This document shows, piece after piece, positions 44,201 to 51,112 of a stretch of 64,000 nt of DNA (its first letter is position 1; the number at the start of each line of letters is the position of its first letter). Origin of the DNA: JAJTFW01 sp046330075 (GTDB lineage: Bacteria; Bacteroidota; Bacteroidia; AKYH767-A; OLB10). The position numbers and the translations under genes are program-made. The notes below the pieces were generated by a model that searched no databases, was not told the origin of the DNA, and saw nothing but the letters and a program-made list of their open reading frames with translations. The stretch spans positions 1 to 64,000 of the forward strand of contig JAXLTL010000003.1 in the NCBI GenBank assembly GCA_046330075.1, given 5' to 3'.

Positions 44201-45578
44201 AGTGCGCAGCATCAAGACCGGTAACGAAGACGAGAAATTCGAAGTAGTGATCGGTCGTTCAGGTGAGATGCGTATCATTGACGAAAACACCCGTGCAGTA
44301 CTGACTTCCGGTATCATTCCTTACGGTTCACATCTCTATGTGAAAGACGGAGTGAAAGTGGAAAAAGGTCAGCTGATCTGCGAATGGGATCCGTTCAACG
44401 CGGTGATCATTTCTGAGTTCGGTGGTAAAGTAGGATTTGAGCACATCGAAGAAGGTGTGACGTATAAAGAAGAGTCTGACGAACAAACAGGCTTTAAAGA
44501 GAAAGTAGTTGTTGACAGCCGTGATAAAACGAAGATCCCTGTGATCAAAGTTCTGAGCGGAAAAGATACACTCAAAGCATATAACATTCCGGTAGGCGCG
44601 CACATCGTTGTTGACGAAGGTGAGAAGATTGAACCGGGTAAGATCCTTGTAAAGATCCCGCGTCAGCTGGGTCGTTCAGGCGATATCACCGGTGGTCTGC
44701 CACGCGTAACGGAATTGTTCGAAGCACGTAACCCAAGTAATCCTGCTATTGTGTCGGAGATTGATGGAGTAGTAAGTTATGGTGGTGTGAAACGTGGTAA
44801 CCGTGAGATTGTGATCACTGCGCGCGACGGGGAAATCAAGAAGTACCTTGTTCCGCTGAGCAAGCACATCCTTGTTCAGGATGGCGACTTCATCCGCGCT
44901 GGTCAGCCGCTGTCAGACGGAGCAATTACACCGAGCGATATCCTTGCTATCAAAGGACCGACCGCAGTACAGGAATACCTCGTGAATGAGATTCAGGAAG
45001 TATACCGTTTGCAGGGTGTAAAAATCAACGACAAGCATTTTGAAACCATCGTGCGTCAGATGATGCGTAAGGTGATCATCGAAGATCCGGGCGATACCCG
45101 ATTCCTTGAGCGTGAGTCAGTGAATAAAGTGGATTTCATGGAGGAGAATGACAGCATCATCGATAAGAAGGTGGTGAACGATCCGGGTGATTCCACACGC
45201 TTCAAAGCCGGTCAGATCATCACACTGCGTCAACTCCGCGACGAAAACTCTCAGCTCAAACGTAAGGACATGAAACTGGTGGATGCACGTGATGCCACAC
45301 CGGCCACTTCATCTCCGTTGCTGCAGGGTATCACGCAGGCTTCGTTGCACACGAAGAGCTGGATTTCGGCGGCTTCGTTCCAAGAGACAACCAAGGTGCT
45401 CAACGAGGCTGCTATCCGCGGCGCGGTGGATTACCTCAACGGTCTGAAGGAAAACGTAATCGTTGGTCACCTGATTCCGGCCGGAACCGGTCTCCGCGAA
45501 TACGAGAAACTTATCGTAGGTTCACAGGAAGAATACGATCTGCTCATGGCTTCGAAGAAAGAAGCTGCTGAAGCATAA
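41295..45578 (+). CDS. rpoC: RNA polymerase beta-prime subunit
   Basis: 1427 residues. The first zinc-binding site is Cys66, Cys68, Cys81 and Cys84; the catalytic Mg site NADFDGDQM holds Asp474, Asp476 and Asp478; a second zinc site includes CESKKGVCALCYGRNLA. Trigger-loop sequence and the C-terminal jaw are complete. It is the last gene of the core operon before a strong terminator. Confidence 0.99.
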   Translation: MAAKKEQKLKSNFTKITISLASPENILEQSSGEVLKPETINYRTYKPERDGLFCERIFGPVKDWECHCGKYKRIRYKGIVCDRCGVEVTEKKVRRERMGHITLTVPVAHIWYFRSLPNKIGYLLGLPTKKLDLIIYYERYVVIQAGVKAEAGVNYLDFLTEEEYINHMETLPKDNQHLDDKDPNKFIAKMGAEALFELLSRLDLDQLSYNLRHQANTETSQQRKNEALKRLQVVESFRQANSHIENRPEWMIVKVVPVIPPELRPLVPLDGGRFATSDLNDLYRRVIIRNNRLKRLIEIKAPEVILRNEKRMLQEAVDSLFDNSRKVNAVKTESNRALKSLSDSLKGKQGRFRQNLLGKRVDYSARSVIVVGPEMKLHECGLPKDMAAELFKPFIIRKMIERGVVKTVKSAKKIVDRKDAIVWDILENVLKGHPVMLNRAPTLHRLGIQAFQPKLIEGKAIQLHPLVCTAFNADFDGDQMAVHLPLGNAAILEAQMLMLASHNILNPANGAPITVPSQDMVLGLYYITKGRKSTEAIKVKGEGLAFYSAEEVIIAYNEGRVDLHAHIRVKVNVREEGQLVNKLIETTVGRVLFNEVVPHASGFINELLTKKSLREIIGRVLKSTGIAETARFLDDIKDLGFRMAFRGGLSFNLNDVIIPAEKEKFIEKANLEVEEVMNNYNMGFITNNERYNQIIDIWSRTNSRLTDTVMKQMTTDKQGFNSVFMMLDSGARGSKEQIRQLGGMRGLMAKPSKSGSTGGEIIENPILSNFKEGLSILEYFISTHGARKGLADTALKTADAGYLTRRLVDVAQDVIITDPDCGTLRGLAMTALKNQEDVVESLYDRILGRVSVHNVIHPQTGELIVGSGEEITEDIASTIENSPIEMVEIRSVLTCESKKGVCALCYGRNLASGRMVQKGEAVGVIAAQSIGEPGTQLTLRTFHVGGVAMKGATESQIQAKFNGIIEFDEVRSIKTGNEDEKFEVVIGRSGEMRIIDENTRAVLTSGIIPYGSHLYVKDGVKVEKGQLICEWDPFNAVIISEFGGKVGFEHIEEGVTYKEESDEQTGFKEKVVVDSRDKTKIPVIKVLSGKDTLKAYNIPVGAHIVVDEGEKIEPGKILVKIPRQLGRSGDITGGLPRVTELFEARNPSNPAIVSEIDGVVSYGGVKRGNREIVITARDGEIKKYLVPLSKHILVQDGDFIRAGQPLSDGAITPSDILAIKGPTAVQEYLVNEIQEVYRLQGVKINDKHFETIVRQMMRKVIIEDPGDTRFLERESVNKVDFMEENDSIIDKKVVNDPGDSTRFKAGQIITLRQLRDENSQLKRKDMKLVDARDATPATSSPLLQGITQASLHTKSWISAASFQETTKVLNEAAIRGAVDYLNGLKENVIVGHLIPAGTGLREYEKLIVGSQEEYDLLMASKKEAAEA

Positions 45579-45593
45579 GCTTACCGTCTATAG

Positions 45594-45637
45594 AAATCGC
45601 CCCGGAGTCGTTCAGCGATCTTCGGGGCGATTTTTTT
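45594..45637 (+). terminator. Terminator of the rpoBC operon
   Basis: AAATCGCCCCG pairs with CGGGGCGATTT (45594-45604 with 45623-45633), followed by a seven-T run. Confidence 0.93.
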
Positions 45638-45754
45638 ACAGGAATGAAGAACCCTCATTGTCTGATTTGCGTTAGAAAGAGGAGGATTTCATCCACATCC
45701 CGCCCTTAATTTCTTACCTTCGTCATTCAAACATCAACATAATAACATCTCAAC

Positions 45755-46057
45755 ATGGAAAACAACAATCAACTGAACATAGAGCTCACAGAGGAAATTG
45801 CAGAAGGCATTTATTCGAATCTGGCCATCATTACACATTCCAATGCAGAGTTTGTAGTGGACTTTGTAAAAGTCATGCCCGGCGTTCCTAAAGCCCGTGT
45901 AAAGTCTCGTATTGTCCTCACTCCGCAACATGCAAAACGCCTGCTGAGTGCATTGGCAGATAACGTGGCAAAATTTGAAGCGGCACATGGTCCCATCAAA
46001 GTTACCGATGGTGTAAGCCTGCCGATGAATTTTGGAGGTCCGACCGCACAAGCCTGA
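45755..46057 (+). CDS. DUF3467-family protein
   Basis: 100 residues, without a signal peptide. The sequence (LNIELTEEIAEGIYSNLAII, then AEFVVDFVKVMPGVPKARVKSR, then LLSALADNVAKFEAAHG) matches DUF3467, a small family commonly found right after rpoC in Bacteroidota. Function unknown; position suggests a link with transcription, but it has its own terminator and lies after the rpoC terminator. The start is the first ATG with an A-rich leader. Confidence 0.92.
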   Translation: MENNNQLNIELTEEIAEGIYSNLAIITHSNAEFVVDFVKVMPGVPKARVKSRIVLTPQHAKRLLSALADNVAKFEAAHGPIKVTDGVSLPMNFGGPTAQA

Positions 46058-46070
46058 TTCCTGTAAAAAC

Positions 46071-46114
46071 AAAAATGCCGGACGCCTGCAGTACAGGTGC
46101 CCGGCATTTTTTTT
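46071..46114 (+). terminator. Terminator of the DUF3467 gene
   Basis: AAAAATGCCGG (46071-46081) pairs with CCGGCATTTTT (46101-46111), with further pairs inside past one mismatch, then an eight-T run from 46107. Confidence 0.93.
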
Positions 46115-46131
46115 CACGCGTTGCGAATTTG

Positions 46132-46139
46132 TACTTTCG
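46132..46139 (+). promoter_or_regulatory. Near-consensus -7 element of the flippase-like gene
   Basis: TACTTTCG, one mismatch from TAnnTTTG, ends 6 bp before the ATG at 46146. The leader would be very short. Confidence 0.45.
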
Positions 46140-46145
46140 TAAGAT

Positions 46146-47138
46146 ATGGAGGCAAGGCCAACCTGGTATGAACGGGGCTGGGGGATACTGAAAGTAGTCA
46201 TCTTCCTGGTATCGTGCTGGTTTATCTGGCTGCATGTTGACCGGGAAATTAAAACGGTAGGCGACTCCGGCAGGTTGTTTCTTCGTTTGTTTGGCAACGA
46301 CCATCAGGCGCTGTTGTTTTGGCTGGTCCTGTTGCTCGCTTTCGTGAACTGGAGCCTGGAGGCCCTGAAATGGAAATTTCTGATCAGCAAAACCGAAGAG
46401 GTTTCCTTTGTCAAAGCACTTCGTGCATTTTTCAACGGCATTACGCTGAGTTTTTTCACACCGAACCGCGTAGGGGAATTTGCCGGCCGCGTCATTTATC
46501 TCCGGAGGGAAAACACAATCCGTGGTGCATTGCTTACGTTCATCGGTAGTGCTGCACAATTACTCATTACCATCCAATGCGGAACCCTAGCCGCCATCGT
46601 TTACATTGAACGGTTTCTGGAAGTCTCTGCTACGACCTTGCTGCTGATCCGACTTGCGCTGGTTATCATTTTCCTGGTAAGCACCTGGAGCTGGTGGAAA
46701 ATGCCGAAACTGGTAAAGCTGACCGACCGCCTCAATATCCGCCATTCACTGAAAGAAAAAGCGCATATCTGGGATAGCTGCACTTCTGGTGATTTGTTAC
46801 GGGTATGGGGATTATCATTTCTAAGGTATGGGGTGTTTACACTGCAATCGGTACTCTTGCTCAGGATAGTGGAAGTACCAGCTTCGTTCGCCGAACTGGC
46901 CGGACTAACCGCCTTATCTTACTTTTTTATCACCCTCATTCCGAGTATAGCACTTGGAGAACTGGGCATTCGCGGAAGTGTAAATCTGGCACTTTTCGGA
47001 TATGCGGGAGCGTTACCTTCTGACATCCTGCCCGCCACCTTTGCGCTCTGGGCCATCAACCTTGCCTTACCTGCATTGTTTGGTGCCGCTTCGGTGCTCT
47101 TTCTTAAAATCAGGAAACATACGGAGGGCCGGAAATGA
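46146..47138 (+). CDS. Lysylphosphatidylglycerol synthase-type/flippase-like membrane protein
   Basis: 330 residues with about eight membrane spans. The family resembles the LPG_synthase_TM/AglD group: FFNGITLSFFTPNRVGEFAGR and the SIALGELGIRGSVNLALFG region near residue 270. The catalytic C-terminal domain of MprF is absent, so it is only the flippase-like part. Such proteins are thought to move lipid-linked substrates. It overlaps the glycosyltransferase gene by 4 bp (ATGA), so both are translated together, pointing to export or modification of a glycolipid. Confidence 0.88.
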   Translation: MEARPTWYERGWGILKVVIFLVSCWFIWLHVDREIKTVGDSGRLFLRLFGNDHQALLFWLVLLLAFVNWSLEALKWKFLISKTEEVSFVKALRAFFNGITLSFFTPNRVGEFAGRVIYLRRENTIRGALLTFIGSAAQLLITIQCGTLAAIVYIERFLEVSATTLLLIRLALVIIFLVSTWSWWKMPKLVKLTDRLNIRHSLKEKAHIWDSCTSGDLLRVWGLSFLRYGVFTLQSVLLLRIVEVPASFAELAGLTALSYFFITLIPSIALGELGIRGSVNLALFGYAGALPSDILPATFALWAINLALPALFGAASVLFLKIRKHTEGRK

Positions 47139-48238
47139 TACTGGTTCTGCTCTTCAATCTGGCGTATATTCTCTTGCTCATCGTTTTCGCATGGTCGGCA
47201 CAGAAAGTAACCAAAGCTCCAGAGGTTAAGGTGCCCGAACCAGTACTGGTATCTCTCATTGTTCCGGTACGAAATGAAGCCCGGCAGCTGACAGCACTTC
47301 TGCAGTCGCTGAAGAACCAGGATTATCCTTCAATACATACTGAGTGGATTTTTGTAGATGATCACAGCGAAGATGAAACATATGCGCTTTTAAGTCAGGA
47401 AAACGACCGTCGATTAAAAATACTCCGGCTGCCATCAGGAAAAACCGGGAAAAAGGCTGCACTCACCATGGGTATACAAGCAGCCCAGGGAAGCATGGTA
47501 ATAACAACGGATGCGGATTGTATCCCGATGCCGGAATGGATCAGTACACTGATTGCTGTTGCGGAACAAACACAAGCCATAATGGTATGTGGGGCAGTAC
47601 AGATAAGTGAAAGAGGAGATCTGATGTCGGCATTTCAGGCAATGGAAACCGGAGTACTGCAAATCTCGGGAGCCGGATCCTTAAACACCGGTCATCCCTT
47701 GCTCAATACCGGAACCTCGTTGTGTTTTCGGAAATCTGCCTGGGAGAACGTTAATGGGTATTCAGACACAGAGCAGATTGCCTCTGGTGACGACACTTTC
47801 CTGATGTTGAAGTTTCAACAAAAATATCCCGGCAGGGTCATTCCCTGTCTCTACAAAGCCGCCATCGTAAGCACTGCACCTGCCGGGAACTGGAAGGAGA
47901 TATTGCAGCAAAGGATCCGGTGGAACGGCAAGGTAAAACACTATCCGCCGGGCTCCATTCACATGACAGGAATCATCGTTTTGTTGTCGGGCTTGCTATG
48001 GATGTTTCTTCCTCTTTTCCCTGGTAAACCGGAAAGATTACTTCCGGTATTCTTCTTCATTTTCATAGGCAGAGTGATAGCTGAAGCCGCAGTACTGGCG
48101 GTGTGGAAAAAGGCGACCTCACAGTCTTTTTCACCGGTTTCTATTCTGCTGATGTCGGTTTTTTATCCGGTTTTTACCCTGTTTTCCTTTATTATCAGGC
48201 CATTTATGAAGACTGCATGGAAGGGGCGCAGAGTGTGA
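47135..48238 (+). CDS. Family 2 membrane glycosyltransferase
   Basis: 367 residues. A first hydrophobic segment (about 4-22) precedes a GT-A domain with LIVPVRNEARQL, WIFVDDHSED, DADCIP (DxD) and SGDDTFLML. A QQRIRW motif near residue 260 matches processive or polyprenol-linked enzymes. Three or four C-terminal membrane spans follow. The acceptor and sugar are unknown. It overlaps the flippase-like gene. Confidence 0.9.
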   Translation: MILVLLFNLAYILLLIVFAWSAQKVTKAPEVKVPEPVLVSLIVPVRNEARQLTALLQSLKNQDYPSIHTEWIFVDDHSEDETYALLSQENDRRLKILRLPSGKTGKKAALTMGIQAAQGSMVITTDADCIPMPEWISTLIAVAEQTQAIMVCGAVQISERGDLMSAFQAMETGVLQISGAGSLNTGHPLLNTGTSLCFRKSAWENVNGYSDTEQIASGDDTFLMLKFQQKYPGRVIPCLYKAAIVSTAPAGNWKEILQQRIRWNGKVKHYPPGSIHMTGIIVLLSGLLWMFLPLFPGKPERLLPVFFFIFIGRVIAEAAVLAVWKKATSQSFSPVSILLMSVFYPVFTLFSFIIRPFMKTAWKGRRV

Positions 48239-48308
48239 ATAAAAGCCTGCAAATCCCCCTCTGAACAGCGCATTATTTTCCATTATTTTGCAGTATTATA
48301 TCCATCTT

Positions 48309-49892
48309 ATGAAAAAGGTACTCCTCATCCTGACTGTGATACTTATTTCCGGCCCGATGATGGCACAGAAAAAACAGCCAGCTATTAAGCCGTTTACTGA
48401 AGCTGAAGTGAAAGATGCAAAGACGGAAGCTGAAGGGCTCTACAAGGCATTAAACTATACCACTGCATTAAAAATCTTCGAACGACTGGTTGTTACCGAG
48501 CCCAACAATGCCGATTACAATTATAAACTCGGCATGTGTTATCTGAACACCAATATCAATAAAGGGAAAGCGGTTCCCTATCTGGAATTCGCATCCAATG
48601 CAAATACAAAGACGAAGCCAAAGGATGTGATTTTTGATCTGGCGAAAGCCTATCATTACGCCGGTCTTTATGATAAAGCGATTGAAACATTTGAAGCCTA
48701 TCGCGTATCGAAAGGAGGTACGGTGGATGCAAAGCTGAAGTTTGATCAGTGGGTGAGCTGGAGTTACAACGCCAAGAAGTTAACGGAGCATGTGATTCCC
48801 TGTACGTGGACTAACCTGGGTAAAGGAATCAATTCTGATAAGGCGGATTATCGTCCGGTGATGGGAGCAGCAGATACGGTCGTTTATTTTTGCTCCAAGC
48901 GGAAAGGAACCACCGGCGGACTAACAGATGATCTCGGTGAATCACCATCTGATGTTTTCTTCTTCACACAAAATGATTCAGGCATGTCAAAAGCGAAGAA
49001 TGCCGGTATCAACGTGAATACGGAGTTTTACGAAGAGACAATGTTTTTAAGTATTAATGGTGACCGTATGCTCATTTACCGAGAAGGACCTGAGTCGAAC
49101 GGAGATATCTACATCGCTGATCAGCAAGGAAAGTCATGGAATAAGCCGGTACTGATTTCGAAGGATTTCCAGACGAAGGTACTCGAGACCGGGGCGACCA
49201 TGAGTCCGGATGGATTGACACTCTACTTTTCGGCTGAAGCAGTGGATGGAAAAACCGGAAAAGATATTTACCAGTGCACCCGGACGGAATCGACTTCCTG
49301 GGGAAAACCGGAGAAACTCAGCAATGTTATCAATACAAATGGTGACGAAGACAATCCTGTGCTGTGGTTAGATGGAAAAACTCTGTTCTTCAGTTCAACG
49401 GGGCATAACAGCATGGGTGGCCTTGATATTTTCGCGTCGGTTAAAAATTCTCCAAACGAGGACTGGTCATTACCGGTAAACATCGGTTATCCGATCAATT
49501 CAGTGTACGATGACAACAATATCGCATTATCTGCTGATGGAAAGACCGCTTATCTGGCCGCAGTACGTGACAGTGGATTGGGCGATTATGATCTTTATAA
49601 AATTCAGTTCGAGCAGCCCTTGATTCCAACACCACTTACCTGGATAGAAGGACGTGGCATTACCAATGTGGGTGGTCCCGCCAAGGATGCATTTGTGGTG
49701 ATTACCGATGCAGCGTCAGGAGCAAAAGTTGCCAGCATGGAAACCAATGCAGCGAACGGCAGGTTTGATGTAGCCCTACCTGTTGGAGTTTATAAGATTG
49801 TGTTGAAACATGCGAAAGCCGGAAAAGCGGAAACTCAGATTACAGTGGAGCCTGGAGTATCCAAAATAGTTGTTGACCTCCTCTTTCCCTGA
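48309..49892 (+). CDS. PorE-like TPR-PD40-CRD envelope protein without OmpA domain
   Basis: 527 residues from the ATG at 48309 (signal peptide MKKVLLILTVILISGPMMAQ); the frame reaches 48288. TPR-like helices occupy about 30-165 (LYKALNYTTALKIFERLVV, KAYHYAGLYDKAIETFEAY). A PD40 propeller with five or six motifs such as MSPDGLTLYFSAE, DGKTLFFSSTG and LSADGKTAYLAA spans about 170-430. A carboxypeptidase-regulatory-like domain ends the protein (about 440-527, GRGITNVGGPAKDAFVVITD). This order is that of PorE, a T9SS envelope component, but the C-terminal OmpA peptidoglycan-binding domain is missing and no lipobox is seen. Function is therefore inferred only. Confidence 0.8.
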   Translation: MKKVLLILTVILISGPMMAQKKQPAIKPFTEAEVKDAKTEAEGLYKALNYTTALKIFERLVVTEPNNADYNYKLGMCYLNTNINKGKAVPYLEFASNANTKTKPKDVIFDLAKAYHYAGLYDKAIETFEAYRVSKGGTVDAKLKFDQWVSWSYNAKKLTEHVIPCTWTNLGKGINSDKADYRPVMGAADTVVYFCSKRKGTTGGLTDDLGESPSDVFFFTQNDSGMSKAKNAGINVNTEFYEETMFLSINGDRMLIYREGPESNGDIYIADQQGKSWNKPVLISKDFQTKVLETGATMSPDGLTLYFSAEAVDGKTGKDIYQCTRTESTSWGKPEKLSNVINTNGDEDNPVLWLDGKTLFFSSTGHNSMGGLDIFASVKNSPNEDWSLPVNIGYPINSVYDDNNIALSADGKTAYLAAVRDSGLGDYDLYKIQFEQPLIPTPLTWIEGRGITNVGGPAKDAFVVITDAASGAKVASMETNAANGRFDVALPVGVYKIVLKHAKAGKAETQITVEPGVSKIVVDLLFP

Positions 49893-49913
49893 TTAACCGG
49901 ATATTTTTTATCT

Positions 49914-50684
49914 ATGAAATTAAAACTGCACAAGCCACTTGCATTCTTCGATCTTGAAACTACAGGTGTAACGGTAGGGGCTGACCGAATAGTTGAAATC
50001 AGTGTATTGAAGTTGATGCCGGATGGAACCCGGCAGATATTCACACGCAGGGTGAATCCGGAGATTCCGATTCCAGAGGGTGCTTCGAAAGTGCATGGTA
50101 TTTATGACAAAGACGTTGCGGAGGAACCGAACTTCCGGCAGCTGGCACCTGAGTTGATAGCCTTCCTGGGCAATGCAGACCTTGCGGGATATAATTCAAA
50201 CAAGTTTGATGTCCCGATGCTCGTGGATGAATTTCTCAGAGTGGGTGTGCAATTTGAAATGAAAGGCCGTAAGCTGGTAGATGTACAGAATATCTTCCAT
50301 AAGATGGAGCAGCGTACGCTGGCGGCAGCATATAAATTTTACTGTAACAAGGAAATCGTCAACGCGCACAGTGCCGAAGCAGATATTCTTGCAACCTATG
50401 AAGTGCTCATGGCTCAGCTGGAAAAATATGATTCGCTGGCCAGTGATGTAGATGGTTTGCACCAGTTCAGTTCACTCACCCAGAATGTAGATCTTGCCGG
50501 ACGAATTGTGTACAATGAGAAAAAAGAAGAAGTCTTCAATTTTGGAAAGCATAAAGGTAAAACAGTAAAAGAGATTTTCGAAAAAGAACCCAGCTATTAT
50601 GACTGGATGCTCAAGGGCGATTTTCCGCTCGAGACGAAGCAGGTGCTGACAGCACTTCGGTTAAGAGGGATGAGCTCGAAGTGA
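49914..50684 (+). CDS. DEDDh 3'-5' exonuclease
   Basis: 256 residues. The exonuclease core has Asp13/Glu15 in FFDLETTGV, the Asp of YNSNKFDVPML and the ExoIII motif NAHSAEADILATY, all of the DnaQ/epsilon-like DEDDh type. The C-terminal 60 residues (NFGKHKGKTVKEIFEKEPSY then WMLKGDFPLETKQVL) form an exodeoxyribonuclease X-type tail. It is not linked to a polymerase gene, so a repair or RNA-turnover exonuclease is likely rather than a proofreading subunit. It lies 21 bp after the PorE-like gene. Confidence 0.92.
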   Translation: MKLKLHKPLAFFDLETTGVTVGADRIVEISVLKLMPDGTRQIFTRRVNPEIPIPEGASKVHGIYDKDVAEEPNFRQLAPELIAFLGNADLAGYNSNKFDVPMLVDEFLRVGVQFEMKGRKLVDVQNIFHKMEQRTLAAAYKFYCNKEIVNAHSAEADILATYEVLMAQLEKYDSLASDVDGLHQFSSLTQNVDLAGRIVYNEKKEEVFNFGKHKGKTVKEIFEKEPSYYDWMLKGDFPLETKQVLTALRLRGMSSK

Positions 50685-51112
50685 GAAGAGAGAGGGAATT
50701 TTGAAGTTGAAGAGTTGCAGAGGTACAGCATGTAAGAGTGAAAAGTTGAAGCTTTAGGCCGATGCCTTCATGGTCAAAATGACCATGAAGGGACCGAGTG
50801 AATGAAGGTCACCCCGGAAAGTGAAAGAGTGGGGATAAAATTGTGTCAATTAAGAGATTCAGGAGCTGGTGGATTTACCGTGTCGTTTGTCCGGCATATA
50901 TAGTCCTTGATAATTTTTAGAAAAGGCACTGAGAGAACTGCAACCGGGGATATTTTTATTGGTAAAAATGGCGGGAGCTGTCATGCCGGAGCCATAATTA
51001 CTCTGCTTTGAACCATGTTCACCTACAGATTTAAACCACTGGTAAAAAAATGTCATTTGAGTTGTGATTTCCGGTGAATAATTTGTTACTTAGAGTGCTA
51101 AACCTGACCACC
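50685..51112. other. Intergenic region before the LamG island
   Basis: 428 bp with no gene. The first 60 bp are purine-rich (GAAG/GAGAGA words). A perfect inverted repeat at 50765-50791 (CCTTCATGGTCA with TGACCATGAAGG around AAA) has no T-run. No TAnnTTTG element in good position for the gene at 51113 was found. Confidence 0.6.

Noticed and set aside
49914..50684. DnaQ proofreading subunit of DNA polymerase III
   Set aside because: The C-terminal tail is ExoX-like, and no polymerase gene is near.
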